Source: Phymatolithon calcareum
Taxonomy: Eukaryota; Rhodophyta; Florideophyceae; Hapalidiales
Assembly: GCA_977006965.1 (NCBI GenBank)
Contig: OZ345381.1
Location: 558,001-622,000 of the forward strand
Reading direction: 5' to 3'
DNA length: 64,000 nucleotides
Of this stretch, positions 11,010-26,000 are shown one piece after another. How positions within the stretch are numbered: position 1 is the first letter of the stretch; each line of letters opens with the position of its first letter. Below the pieces are notes generated by a model. That model was not told the origin of the DNA. It saw only the letters and a list, made by a program, of their open reading frames with translations, and did not search any database. A program made the translations under genes and the position numbers.

Positions 11010-14000
11010 ATGGAAGAACTTTTCTCAATTCAGGCACTTGTTCACTATTACGATAAGTCCTCTGTCGACCATGCCGCAGTCAAAAGACTTTTGCTGTCCG
11101 CCAAGATAGACTCACTCCAACTCTTATTGTCGGACGGCAGCACCACAACCCTGCAAAACTATGTTCTAATTCCGCGTGTTGAGCGCCCCAGTGTCTCTGA
11201 TGTCATCTCCGCTGGTGGCGAAGCACCGGCAACAGTCGCTGCAGTTGTTATGCTTGCGGAGGCGAGAGCAGCGGCTGATTCAATCGCCTCAAGCTCTCTT
11301 GAATTGGGTATGGCGTGCAATGCACTAGAGCGGCTTTTGGGCTCCCTAACGTCGAGAGCCAGAAGCTCTGTCGCCTTAAATTTGGGTAATGAATTGAGCG
11401 TCGATACATGCATGCTCAATCGCTTATACAAGCATGGTTTAACTCCTCGAAATCGTTTTAATGCCATGCGAGGTGGCGGAGATGCGGGAGCTGTACCTGT
11501 TTCCGAAACGCCGTCCTCCATCTTGACCGCTGTAAACGCTCGTCTTCGCCTTTGTGATCTCGCAACTCATTGTTTAGCTGTTGTTGCTCGACAATGCGTA
11601 ACAAATGAAGACAAATGCAAGGAGGCCATCATCCTCAGCACGCGCCTACTATCACTGGCAGTGTCTCTTGCTGATAGCGGTCATGACGCTTCCCCATCGT
11701 CCTCATTCTCGTCGCGCAACTCGTTGAGAACTGCTCTCATATCTGGTGCTATTCATATCGGGGTCATTGTATCTGAAAACTTCGACATTGACATCAGTCC
11801 TTGGATACGACATGCCAACCACCTTATGTTGGATAACTCTACAGCATCAGGTCGAACTCAAGTAATCGCTGCTGTATTCGGCGGCATGATCCCCAGCTGC
11901 AGTCAGTATCGCAAAACAACATCGAGCAAAACGGCGGCCAGAGTCATGATGCCTTTGAGTATTTTGCATTCCGTTTTGGAAGAGCAATTGGAAAGAAAGA
12001 ACACTGCTATTGAAAGCAGAGCATCTGAAGCGCCACAACAACGTTTCACTCAACCAGGTTCGAGCATCAGCGACCGAGACAAAGTATCGAAGGCAGCCCA
12101 ATCATTTCTGGGTGAACGAGTCGTTGCAGCAGAAGAAGATGGCGACGAAGGGCGAATTGCTGGAGCAAGTGGTTACAATGCATGCGAAAACTATATCAAG
12201 AGAGCTGGAGAAGGGATAGGGATTCGGGACTTTCTGTGCAGCCTCCTGCTATCCGCTGTTTCTCATTATTCAACGATACAAGCTCAACTTCCGCAATCAA
12301 GCGTTCATATTACTGGCAGCCTGGTGGAAGATGCCGATGCACTTTCCGATGGCTGTACTTCGAACTCCGAGGGGCATCCGGGAAGCATTGATATATTTGA
12401 TCATCGTATACATATGCGAGCATTCGGGTACAAGCCGTCTGCGTCCGCCAGCGACTCTGAGCAGGAACTAGGGCGGACTCTATCGCTTCATCGAGAAGTC
12501 GCCGTTCTATGTATTGAAGCATTATCAACATGGGTCACACTTGATTATTTGTCAGCAGACGTCTTTAACCTTGAAGAATTTTACTCTCTGCTTGAAACTG
12601 TGTGTTTGAGTGCGCCCACCCTGTTTGTGTCGAAATCAATATCAACCTTTGATGTAAGGGCTGCGCTTGCGAACTACGGCACGGTGTGTGGATCGATATT
12701 AAGCCAAATCTGCGAATCAAAAACCCAGGGACCGAGGTTTTGGGAAACCGCGGTGCAACAGATTGCGGAAAAGACGAGGCATTGTGTTGTTCTCATGAAA
12801 CCATTGCTGAGCTTTGCTGAAAAATCCGCAAGAGCGAAAGGGATGTTTGCGTGCTATGTCTCGGAATTCCTGTGCTCCAGTGGGAGTGATGATCCAGAGC
12901 AAGCTTTGCAGAGAAGCCCTGAAGATTACTTACTGTACATGATGTCCTTGGTTTCGAAGGAGAATGCTTTGAATCTTCTTCGATTTTTCTCTGATCTTGT
13001 ATTGAATTGCCAAGCATTGCAAACGGGCTCTTGTACCAGTTCAAAATTGAGGCACTTCGCGATTTGTCTCCATATTATGGATTTCTTGGCGAAGCTGTCG
13101 TATGGACTGAGCCCGTCCAGAAGCACCGTACAAATATCGATTGTCCGGTTGTGTCATCGATCTGTTGATAGCAGTGATGCGGCAGGGATGGAAGAAATTA
13201 CTTCGCAAGACGAGATTACCATTGAGGAAGTTGCAGCCTTGACTCCTCCTGAGCTCGTGCTATCATCTTTGAAGCCTCTCTTATTGACAATGAGAAAGGT
13301 TATGCATCGTATGACGGACCAAGTATTAAATCCGATCTGGGCGATTGTCGTATTTGAGGGAGAAGATCGAAACGGAAGCTTTCCATTCGTTTCAAGATTA
13401 TCTTCGAATAAGGATGTAGCAGATGCAGGGGAAGCTGCTTTAAAAGTTGCTGTGACCTTGTACAAAACTATCGATACGCTACAAAGGGCAAATTCGTTCC
13501 AAATCGAGCTCAATGATCGTGTGGAGACCCCGTCGACTGGCACACATGATCCAGTTGCCCACTTCTTTGCAGAATGTGGAAGGGACGACTCGAATGGCGA
13601 GTTGATGAAGTCCTTAATATCTGAGTTACAGAGTGCTCTAATTGCACGGAAATCTATTTCCGTATCTCTGCTTTTTCGACTGGAATGTGCAGCAAAGGCT
13701 TTGCGCCACGCGTGGGGAGAGAAACACCTGAACTTTGCGTCAATTGCTCCGTCCTTGCTTACCGTTTTGTATGGATGTCTAAGGCGGTTTCTTGAACCTT
13801 TAGAAATCGAAAGAGGTCAGGAGAAACCCGGCGTCTTCGGCAAAAGCTGGTATGAGGAATTAGAAGCACATCCTAAGAGCATACCACCGAGCACTTCGAG
13901 CGTCGCGGGAATCGATTTCTCGCCATTCAGAGAAAATTTGGAAACTGCAATTCGCTGCTGTGGATACATCAGCTCTGACGATGTCAAATCCATTGGGAAG

Positions 14001-17000
14001 AGTGTTTTGACGGAAATCTCTTTGCTCGTCCCGTCTGATGCGAGTTGCTTAGCATCTTCCGCTGAGATTGACCTCTCCATGCTATGCGACATCGTCGCTC
14101 AATGTTGGCCGGAGTACATCGGTATCGCGGCGACAGCATACTCCCTGTTGAAAGACTGTTTGGCTCGTGTTTTGAGCAAGCATGGCTCTGAAAAATTGCA
14201 TAACATACGGGGCTTGACTGGAACCCTCATAAGATTTTCGAGCTGGCGGCTTTTTATTGAAAAAGCTACTAGTTGTTCTAAGACTTTGCACTTTGTTTGT
14301 CAGCTTGCCGATATGAGCAACAGCTCGAAGGACTTTGATAACGATGCCCTGTCGTTGGCGCTGTCGGATAACTCACAATCGTGTCACGTAGAAAGCCCAG
14401 TGCCTCTCTCTGTTTTGCAATCATTCAGACCGAATCTGCTTCCCGCTCTGATTGCAAATTTGTTAATCCCTCAAGAGGAAGCTGCGGTCCTTGTGCATTC
14501 TCATGCGCGAGCTCTGCAATGTTTTACGGCGGCGTGCAAAAGAAATTCAGCTTGGTGCAATGCATTCATCGCGTGCTTAGAGCGATATGTTTCGCGGGAC
14601 TCGAAGCCAGCTCGGGCCAGTTTTTCTCAAGATGGCTTCTTTCGCAAGGTTTTGACCAGGTCTGTACTTGATTCGGCAACAATGTCGACTGCTGTTTTTG
14701 ACGTTGTTGACGTTTTGGCTAAGCACAGGTCGAAGTCAAGCGCGATTATTCTTGAAACACTGTTTTCAGTATCTAACCTCATGTTGCAAGAACAAGTTCT
14801 TCAGGCGCCTAATGAAAGTCTGTACAGGGTACTAGAGCTCTTAGTTCACATATGTGTGGCGTACGAGGACGTCAATTCAAGCAGGACGTGGGAGACCCCT
14901 CCAAGGATATATTTGCTGGCCGAATTTGTGAAAGCACTGGTTCGTTGTATGGCAAAATTGAAGGACCATTTTGCATATGCAGGCTTTGAAGAAAAACAGC
15001 GAAAGCTTGTTGTTGGGTTGATGGGCTTACTCCATATATGTCGGAATGGTCACTTGAGCGATTGCAGTCCTCAACCTGAACCTGAAGAAAAAGATGAATC
15101 TGAATGTACCGAACCCCAAGATGAATCAGTTCCGGGATCCGAGCCATGCGAGAAAGGAGAAGATATTGCTTCGACTAAAGGTCCCGAAGAAGGGGAAACT
15201 CGAAGTGCTGCGTCAGATGGAGAGCTGAAGTTGTTGGACGTGAAAGTCGTCAAGGAAAATCTGTGTACTTTTACTGCTACGGGAAGCGACTATGTTAAGC
15301 AACACTGGTACTTTTGTTATACCTGTGGTCTCACGGGAACTGAAGGTGTTTGCAAGATATGCGCTTCAGTTTGTCACGATGGGCACGATATATCGTATTC
15401 AAAACATTCCCGTTTCTTCTGTGATTGTGGTGCGTCGGGAAATGAATCCAAACCTGTCCCAGCTGGAGCAAATCCAGTGGGGTCCTCGGATTCCGAAGCT
15501 TCCAGTCGTAGTGGACGAAAAGAAAATGTTGCCGAGAGCTGTTCTTCCACGAAGCGAAGAAAATGTCTCTGCTTGAAGCCCGGAGACAGTGATTCGTCTG
15601 AAGCGGTCACTCCATCATCATCGGAAGCAGAAGTTGGACTGGATTCGGGGGATGGGGACGACGTGATGGAAAAGTCAGTGCTCTCGACCGGAGATATTGA
15701 AATGGGTATGCTCTCAGCCACGGCTCCTCTTATCGATCGTTGTTTACGGTCATACGCGCAAGAGCCACATCACCATGAAGAGAACGAATTCGACATTGCA
15801 ATTAGTGGGAAGGATACCGTGAGTTGTGCTCTGGACGTGGCACATTGCCTTCTTGACGCAGGAGATTTTTTTTCAATGGTACAGTGCCCATCATCACCTG
15901 TGGCTCCTGAAGTTTGGAGCCCTCTTTTGTCGTTCACAGAGGAAGCGTTATTAGCGGGGCATGTAATATCTAAGCCATTGAAAACTTCAGTGCAGCCGTT
16001 GGCGCGCACCGTGAAGATCGTGAAGGGTGGTTCCTTTTCTCTTTGGGGTCCTGGGTCCGTGAGAGAAAAGGTTTTGTCGAAAGCTCTTGCGGGTGGGTTT
16101 CCCATGGCTATGAGCTGCTTTAACGAGCATCTTGCCATTGGACATGAAGACGGATCAATATTGTTTTTCGACACCGCGGCAGTTCTAACATGCAAGTCAG
16201 TGCTGGAAAAATCCAGTATTGAGCACATTGGCGACATTTCTGTTCCGTTTGGAGTCCGTCATCTCTCATTTCATCCAGATGATGACGAAACTCTACTGGT
16301 TGTTGGTGATTCTGCCATCTGTATCGTGGTTGTGTCTCCTGAACCATTTTTGGAAAAAGCCCGCATTGATGTGGAGCTGGGTCTAAATCATTATGGCGAA
16401 AGCATCACTTCACCTGAACCGCATAATCTTTCTGAGCCACCTAATGTTTTACTCGGAGCGGACTGGATTTCGCACAGGGAGTGCGGTGTTCTTGTTAAGA
16501 CCAAGGCATTCGTGAAGGTTTTTGATGTTGATAAGGATAACGTTAGTCCTTCTCTCTTCGTTCCAGTTATGCGTGAATATCTCCGAGATGAAACTCCGTG
16601 CCAGTTACCAGCGAGCTCCGAAGGGACTGAGACCGCTACAGCTTCAGATCAGACGAAGAGGACAAACCATGTTGTTGATGTCGTTCCATTGCCATGGTGG
16701 CGGCAGCCACAAGATGGAGTTCGAGAAGTGGCCGAGACCACCCTACTAGCATGCACAAAAAATGGAGATATGCTTCTCGCACATCGTGAGCATGAAGGAG
16801 ATGAGCTGGTTTTCTTGCCAGTATTCAACATTCTATCTGTTCTTTCTTGTTCAAAGGGCGAACCAGCTACCATTATTGCCGTAGCCAAAGGCTATAATCC
16901 AGGTATAGTATGGGTTGCTCTTGATAATGGGGCTCTTGTCTGTATGTGCCTCCTTGTGCGGCAGGGCGAAGGCGGATTACAGAGCTGCATAAGAAGTATT

Positions 17001-20000
17001 CACCATTTTGGAGACGCCTTTGAACCAGTGTCGTCTTGCGCTCTCGTCCCATTCACCGGCAATTGTGAGGGAGTTCTTCTTTACGAAAAAGGGAAGTCTC
17101 TTGCTGCAACAGGTGTCTTCACGCTTGATGAAGAAATGAATCTTTCGAAGCGTTTCTTCTCTGGAGGTGCGTCGTCCCGTGTCATGGGAGCAGTGAGCTT
17201 TCTGCCGTCTGTTGTGTTTGAAAAACCATGTCGTGGTGGTGGTTTTCTTGCTATGGATGATGGAAGCATGTATAGACTCGACTTGAATTTTGGTTCAGCC
17301 CAACAGCAGTTTCTCAGTGATACTGAAATGAGTGAAATATCTTCTACTCTAGATGATATACGAATGGAACGAAGCCTGTCCAGACAAAGCAGCAAAAGCC
17401 GGAAAGGTCTAATTCAAGAACGATACAATCCCGTACCTTCTACTATTGGCTTTTTCGAGAAATGTCGTCCTGTTGACGAGAACAAGGTACTCTTCTATAA
17501 TTTAGGGGCCGATCATGGTGACTCATCTGAGCCTAACGCGAAAGTTACCTTAGCCGGAAATGTTGGAGAATCGATTATCAGCACCACCCCACATTTCACT
17601 TTCCAGTTCAGAGTTTCTGCCGACACAAGTGGCGTGCTTGTCGGTGCGAGGTTAAAGTTTGGAGGAAGTCCACGTTCGAAAAACCGTGTGCCTCAAACAG
17701 TCCGCGTTTTCGGGAGGGAGGTGCACTGGATTTCTCGGAACGCCGTGAAGCGCTGGTTGGATATTCCGTTTACCGTCTTGGAGAGTGCCCGATCTCCAAA
17801 AGAAGTATCGTTTGAGCTCGAGCCTCGAAAAGCACAAATCGGTGACTCATCCAGCGTGGATGGGCTCGTTGCTATTGATTCGATACAACTATTTGAAATA
17901 TCACAGTCTGAGTTTGCTGACCGTAAGCTCCAGTTTGATAGGGAAGCGGAAGTTTTCAATAAGAGCACAGAAAATGCAATTGCTAACAATGATGCGTGCT
18001 CAGACAGACGTGAAGATCTTCATTCCAAGTCAGACCGAGAGTTGCAATCCACGTTATATCTTTTTAAGAATTTTGATCCAAGACATGCTGCTGCCTTGGT
18101 TGCAATCGAACTAGCCTGCCGAGCGTGTGAATTGTCTCTGGAGTCTGCCGCTCGATTAAGTCTTGCTATTGGAATCCATAAGCTTGAGTTGGTACACAGC
18201 TCAAGTAATTCTGAAACGTCTCCTCTAAGTCTTCTGGAGGAAAGTGGTCGCCGTTTATTGAAAGCGGTGTTCACGTCAGAGTTTCGAAAGAGCTCCAAAA
18301 ATGTCGCGTCTGAACAGATCATGATGTCTTTTGTCAACGTTTCCAAGCCTGGTATATTCCGCTCCGTGATCCAGAAAGTTTCTAATGGAATGATTCCTCG
18401 CCCATTGGACATTGAGATGGCGCTGTACACCCTGCGGGTGCTCTCGAGGCAGTGGTTCCTGCTTCATTCTTTTTTCGAAGAAAAAGCTGACGGTCATGAA
18501 GCCAAAACGGCGACCGCTTGTCGGCCATCATCAGAAATGTTGAGCTTTGCGTTCAATGCTCACATGCGATGTGGTCAAGCTCCGAGAAGGCTGTACATGT
18601 CCCCCAGACGAGTGACAGAAAATGCGGTTGATGCCCAACTTGTTTTGTTGGCTGGTTCAATTGCTAAGGATCAGAGTTCCTCGATTCACGCAAAGGCTCT
18701 CGTGAGAATGTTTTGTGATTCTTCTCAAAGTGTTCGCCTCTTCGCAACACGACGATTGATGTACGTGTTGCAAGATACTGCAAGGCTCGGAGGGATTACA
18801 AGGGATCAGATGAGCAGCCCCGAAGACGATGTACTCAAGTACACTCATTGTTGTGATATGGGCTATAGTAACCCTTGCAGACTTGTCAAGAGCGAAACGA
18901 AATCTGGTGAAGTAGGACAAAGATGGGCGTATCGATGCGACAATTGCGAAGCTGTATGTGAAAAGGAATGGTGGCATTGTATGGATTGCGAAGATTTTGA
19001 TCTCTGTTCGAAATGCGTTCGATTGAACAGAAGCGATCTCTCAAGCCCTCATGCAAACTCGCACATTCTGGTCCGTGGAGACCCAGAGCATAATCTTGAC
19101 GAACTGAACAATACGGCCGCTGCCGACGCTTCGGGGCCAAGTGAGGACTGCTTCTTACATCAAGCTTTTTCGGTTATAGTTGCAGAACTTGCAAAACTGA
19201 AAAGCGATAATAACTCCTGCAATTCATGTCCTATCTTTTGGGACGTGGCGCAGATGTTATCAAGTATTATTGGTCCTCAAACCGGATACGCAACCCGGTA
19301 CAAGTACATGGAGCAGCTCTGTGCCTCAGGAGAGCTAGTTGCACGAGTTCTTCAAAGCGTGAGTGATGCTGTGAGTCAGTTTAATGCCATGAAAAATATT
19401 TGTCATTTGAATGACATAGCCAGGGCTATCCGAGACTGGGACTTCGCGTTCCTCTTTCTCCAAGTCTTTACCAGTGTGCGAGACTCGTTACTACTGCCGT
19501 ATCTCTTCCGTTGTGGAATTCCGTACGCCTTTGCATCGATTTTGAAAAAGCTTGAGCCAATGGCCGCGGAATTATTCCGCCACGCCATTTCCTGCTCTGC
19601 TGAAGTACGCGGTGACCAGGAAACAAAAATGGGTACTTTTCAAAAAGTCTGGAGGTACAGGTCCTGCACAATGCCTATTGTTTGTGATGATGACACGAAC
19701 AAGGTTGGAGATGGGGACATTATTTCACCAAGCTCTCCGTTCCTTGAAGATGAAAACATATGTCCTGCTGTTGGTTCGTTTTTACAGCTCACGGTGTATA
19801 TTGTTGACTTTCTAGGTTTCGCATTGCAATCAGCGAATGGACCTGATGTCGATGTTGTCCGTCAGAATGTCCCAAGAGGCATTTTATGTGATTTGGTATG
19901 TTCAGAAACGAAAGACCCCCGTTTGAAAGGGAATCCGGAACTTCAAAGGCTCATTCAATTGGCAAGAAAGCTCCTACTTGCCGTGAATGGCATGGATGAG

Positions 20001-23000
20001 AATCGGATGCACCGCGAAGTTGATACTCATGTGTACCATGCGCATGTCACAGAGCTGGAGAAATCTGCCCGCGATTCTTCGTCGAGGTCTAAGTATACCG
20101 TGCAAGTTGAAGTAGCGACCACTCTGAAGTCTCTCCATCGTCTTGCGACTAAGCGACCTTCTACGTGGAGGGACTTCTCAATTGCAAATCCATTGTGCTT
20201 GAAAGCACTGTACAACGTCTCATTGATATCGGACAGTCAATCAGAAGCCACCGCTGTGCAATTAATTGCAACCGCATGTTCCATTTCAAAAGACATGGCC
20301 GTGGAATCCATCCGTAGCGCACCGGTAATGGCCAACAGCTCTCGAAGCTCCAAATCCGATGGTTCTCCACCGAAGGGTCAGAAGGTTCCCGAAGATGGGC
20401 GTCGTGACCAAAATGCTGGCAAAGCACGTCCGAAACCCCTCTCTGCTTTGGGAGACGATTATGGACCTTCAAGTTCAAGGAATGAATGGGTCAATGTTTG
20501 TGCTCGGTTGTGTAACGATGAGAAGCAAGTGGAAGTAACCTTTTTTTCGCAAAACAACTTTGCTGTGCTAAAGAGAATGATTTTCACTCTTCTCTTGCAG
20601 CGGCAGAGCTTTCTAGTTCGAACAGCCTGTAGCCGAATTTTGTGCTCCATCATTGCGAGAGCAGCAGTGTCGAATAATGATGATTTCGTTCAGGGAATAT
20701 ATTCTGTCCTTTTGATGGCTTTGCGCCGAATGCCATCTGCGGGAGCTCTTGGTGTTGAACTTGGTCAGTCACTGGAGGTCTTTCTTGCTTTTTGCTGCGA
20801 AGGCTACTTCACGTGTCTCGGTACGGACCGAGTATCTCAAGTTGCTGCTCTGCTGATTAGCTCGTTGCGAGCTCGCGCAGCTTCTCTCGTTTCTCATCCC
20901 AATGCACATATTTACAAGGCTCTGGCGGGTGTTGTTGATCTTCAAGGTTATTATTTGGAATCGGAGCCGTGTGCAACATGCTCCACTGAAGCGTTTGAGT
21001 CAGCCCCGCCAACGAGTCACCGACTGGAGGCTATTCGTGTTGAAGCCAAGTTTACAGACCGTGAAGTAATGTGTCGCCTAGTTTCTGCCCAAGCCGTCAG
21101 TGGCGTTAGCGTCAAAGTCGTGGATCCTCGTCGAACTCGACGGGTGAAGAAGATTGACTTGTTCAATTCACCAAGGATTGTCACTGATTCCGCCGAGCTC
21201 AAGAATGCAAACCATCCTTGGCGTCACTTTGCTAGCATTTCCCTTACTCCATCCCAGCTAGAGGCGAAGGTTGAATTGACCGTACCTATTTCGACAGCAA
21301 ACCTTCGGTTTTGCTTTTCAGAGTTTTACAGTGCGGACGAGTCGTCCTCTGGTACCGGAACTGAGCGAGAGAATCCTGAACAGTCTCAGTCCAACAGTGG
21401 GGAAGAAGCGCAGAGATCAACAGAAGGCACTAGTCGAGGGAATGGAAGTCCGGAGAATCTGCAATGCCCGAGGTGTTCCCGCTCTGTTACTGATCGCTAC
21501 GGAATATGTCGCAACTGCCATGAAAATGCTTTTCAATGTAGGCAATGCCGGAATATCAATTACGAAAATCTTGACGGTTTTCTGTGCAATGAATGTGGCT
21601 ATTGCAAGCACGGGCGCTTTGAGTTTTCTGTCTTATGCAAATCTTCCTTTGTTGCCGAAAGGGTCACCTGCGAAGAAGATAGAAAGCGTGCTTCTGTTGT
21701 CATGGAAAAGGAAACAATGGAAGTGCACCGTCGGCATGAACAGTTGAAAAAAATGCGGTCAACTGTGCTTCAGGCCCTTTCACTTGGTCCAAATAGTGTC
21801 GGAGAACCGGAAAATTCTAAAGATGATCCTCGAACAAAGCCAAGCAGTACAGCGCCTGACATCGTCTCCTCAAGAGCTGACATTGCGGCATTAGAAGTTC
21901 TACTTGGAGGTCACTTGGTTGGAGATGCAGGAGAAACTATTCCTCCTGCTACGGAAGGACCCGGGTCTTCGGAAGGATTGCATGCCAGTGGTTTTGGTAC
22001 TTTGAATCTGTCCGGACGAAGAGAGCGGGATCTTATGAAAGCTTCGTCTCATCCATTCTCGTTTCTCACAAACCAAGCTGTTGTATTGAGCCGTCATGGG
22101 GTAACGACAATTAACTCTGCTTCACTAAGTCGCCAAACCAGTCTTCTCGCTGTTCTGTACAGCAAAGAGTGTAAGGCGCTGTTTATGTCAATGTGCCAAA
22201 GCATTCGTGTGTTGTCGGCTACTAGAAGTGAACTTATGCAGTATGCTGGTAGCAGTCTGAAGAGATCATCTCCAGGACTTCCACGTGCTGAAACAAATGG
22301 ACTTCGCAGTGTTCCCTTTTCTGATGTTACTTCCGCTACTTGTGGAAATCTCAATTCATCCCCTTGCTATGGTTGCAGCCAGTCTTTCTTGTCCATATGT
22401 GTGGACTTGCTGTACAGCATCGCCCATTTCGGTGGTGACGCCGCCATGAACATCAAGAACGCCGAGCTAGCTCTTGAGCTGCTTCGCTTGAGCTCTCTTT
22501 GCGAGCGGAAAGAAGTTCAAATGCGTATACGGCGCCTGATTGTGCATATTGTCTCTGAGCATGACGCTGCATCTGATGTTGTTTGCACTGAAATTTCGAA
22601 GAAGATTGAGTTTTGCATTGATTCTTTTGCCTCCATCGATACACGCTCTCTCGCCCGGGTGGAGCTGGCGGTTTTGGAGGATATTGCACACATTGAAGAT
22701 CGACATTGGGAAAAGAGGTTCAGGACTGTAATTCACCTTTTGTTCCGGGCTTCGAGGTCTGCCCTGTCGTGTGCTTCCGTAGCCGAAACTATTGTACTTC
22801 CTTGTCTTCGAATCGCACTTCACTTGTTGCGAGCAGATCAAGACGGTGCATCATGTCAGGTAGAGGAGCTGACCTGCATTGGGAATCTCCAAGCCCCTGC
22901 AGAAGCTGAAGTGGCAAGAACATTACCGGAAGGTTTGACAGGGCCAGCATCTGATATAGCTGATAGCATCCTGTCAAATGCAAATGGAAGAATTGTTGCA

Positions 23001-26000
23001 CCCGATATTGACTCTCCATCTACGGAGGCACCGTCAGCTGGCATAACTGGTGTTGTGGCAGGTGACATCCCTCCCCCCCACTTCGGAGATGGTGCTGATA
23101 GTTGTGCATCAAGCGAGCGTCGCAATACATTCCGGTTGGACTCGGATCAGTTATCTTGCTCTGGAGCTCCTTCAAGCATCGGCACTGCATTCGAAGAACA
23201 TTGTTCAGATGAGGACAATCAATGTAAGCTTTCAGGTCGAGATGTTTTTGACCTGAATAGCATAGTTTCGTCTCTGAAGGAGGCTCATGCAGCCCACGTA
23301 AGCACTGCGAACGTGGAGAGATGGCTTGGTGGCTATCAAACGCATGAGGATTGGATGTCTGCGTTGTCAGATCGTCGAAGGCTAGAGCAAGGGAAAACAG
23401 GTGAGGAGCAATCAAGTCTACGAGAAGCAAGGTGGTATTTTCAAAAATGGCGCGCCTTAACTGGTGCTGCAGAGGACTCAGTTTCCTCTTCAGGTGGGGA
23501 TAATTCATGGGCTGTTCGTTTAATCCTTTTGGCTCCCTGTGGCCAAGTTCGCGAAATGGCAAGCTCTCTGTTGCAAGCTCTGATATCCGGCGAAGAATGT
23601 CTAGTCCTCAGGCTTGTTGACATTCTAATAGACAAGTCCCTTGAAAAAGCTGTGACTGTTGGGGACGGATCTCGTGAATTTTTTGATCTCCTGAACAAGC
23701 TTATTGCACCTCGAAGCAACAGATTGTACCTAATCGCGAAAGGATTTCCTTTAAGATTGTCAAAAATGATATTTGCCGAGGCCGAGAGACTGCTGGACGT
23801 GGAGAACAGTTTGAATGGTATGCATGACTTCAGTTTGTCGCATGGGTTTGTACTGCAGAAGCTTGTGTCTATGTTGAAAGTTCTGTTGGAGGAAATATCA
23901 AAAATGAGAACTAACGTACGCGTCAAGATTCTTGAAGTGGAAGATGGGGTCATTGTTGAGTCACTTCAACAAGCGTACCTTTTCATTCGCAGACTAATCT
24001 CCCTACAAACTCGGTTGACGGATGACTGTGCAAACACATTGTGCGAGATCTTATCTTCAACTGATCACCTATTCTTTCCACCTACGGGCATCATTGTTGT
24101 GAAAGAATGCGTGTCGGAACTGAGACGTGCGCATGACCGCGGTGATGTTCATACAATAGCTGTGCTGCTGGAGCAGCTTTGCAGTATGTTGTGCCCTGAA
24201 ACTACTGAACCTGTTTGCTACCTCACGCTGAACAAGGCCCCAACTCAAGACGAGTATATTCGCGGAAGTATGTCCAAGAACCCGTACTCCTCCAGTAGTT
24301 TTTCTGGTCCTTTAATGCGCGACGTGAAGAACAAAATATGTCAAGACCTGGACCTGCCCGGGTTATTGGAAGATGACTTTGCAATGGAACTTCTTGTTGC
24401 AGGCAACGTCATCAAGCTTGATTTGCCAATAATGGATGTATACGAGCAGGTGTGGCGAGTATCACCAGTCGCAGCAATGGCAGCATCGTCTCCTGTTATC
24501 CAGAGAACATTTGGCGGGTCAAGAGGCTCTAGCCTATCCGGTATTTCAACTGGTAGCACCATGCATCCTCTGGACGTATTCAATGCACCACGTCGGCGTG
24601 GGCCTGGACCTCCCCCAATTCGACCGGGTTCCAATCCAGAATCTCCGTCTGATCCGCCCATGGTGGTCGTCTATCGCTTGTCTGGCCTCGATGGAGAAGC
24701 AACTGAGCCCATTATTGACGCGCTGGAATCAGACTCACAAGAAGACTTGGATCTGGAGGATGTATACAAAAGCACTGAGATATTCGGTGATGTTGGTGGG
24801 CTTGGAGTGCTGCTTGCACTTCTCTCAGTTGTGGGTTCATGGGGCGATGACGCCGAAACTGCAGTTCGAGAACCAGCTCTAAAGCTTCTCCGCGCTTGTT
24901 GTGAAGTGTCGAAAAACCGTTCTATCTTAGCCGCTCTTCCTTGGACTCTCAGTACATTGCTAGATTGTGCTGCATCTGCCTTTGAGCATGCTCATCACAG
25001 TGTGGTGGCCGTGGAGTCAGCCGAGTCGTTGCTAATTGCGTCCGAAAAAATATTGGCTGTGCAAAGCCTTGGTCGGGTGGGAGAAAGCCGCGCAGAAGTA
25101 TCCGAGCATGATTTTCCAATTCAGGCAAATGTTTCAGAAGTTCTATCAAGGATTCAAGTATTTCTCGGTCGCTTATCTGTTGTTTCTTCGGCCAAGGCGG
25201 AAGCATCTATTCTGCATTTGCTTCCCTTCTTGATACAAGGAATTTCGGAGGCTGTGCAGGCGGCAATCGATCATTTTTCCTTCGATTGGAGTAATGTGGA
25301 CGAAATTGAGCAGCATCAGAATGTGGCTCGACAGTTCGCAACAGTGCTGGTTGCTGCGCCTCGCGATTATCGCGGCCAAGCGATTGTCCTTCGGGCTCTT
25401 CAAAAGGGATGTGCGGCTGATGCAGTCAAGTACCTATTGAATGAATTTCCCATGCCGAAGGCCGACAACAAGGAGACATGGGATACTTCTCTGGATCATG
25501 CAGGTCCGCCCGCCGCCCTCAAGCTCTTAACAGGCTTGGCATATGGGTGTGGACCTGCGTCTGTGCGAAGAAGCGAAATTCGTTCTCTGGTGGAAGCAGC
25601 CGTGGCGCTAAGCGAGACAACGATTCCTATGTTATGTCAACTGGAAATGACGGCTTCATCAAACTCCATCGGATCTATTGCTGAGGAACTTTTGGAAGCC
25701 CTGAAAGAAGTCGAGGGCATTTCTGACCTTGTGGACCGGGAACGGCGTAACTTGAAAGCAGCACGTCGAGCTGCAGCTCTTGCTTCCAGACAAGCTATTT
25801 TGCGTGAAACCGGACTCTCATTTGTTGAAGAGAAAGTTGAAGCTGGGCCAACCGGCGCAACTTGCTTTAGTACGGAAATGTTTGACAGTGTTGTGGACGA
25901 AGTGGGGCCTTCGTGTGTGGTATGCGGAGATGGATTCAAATCGAGGCCAGATGAAGCACTTGGAGTTTATGTTCTGAACCGCAGGGGGCCATGCGACTGT

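Noticed and set aside
23441-23953. 170-codon minus-strand frame inside the UBR4/BIG gene
   Set aside because: Antisense shadow of conserved coding sequence; no domain of its own.
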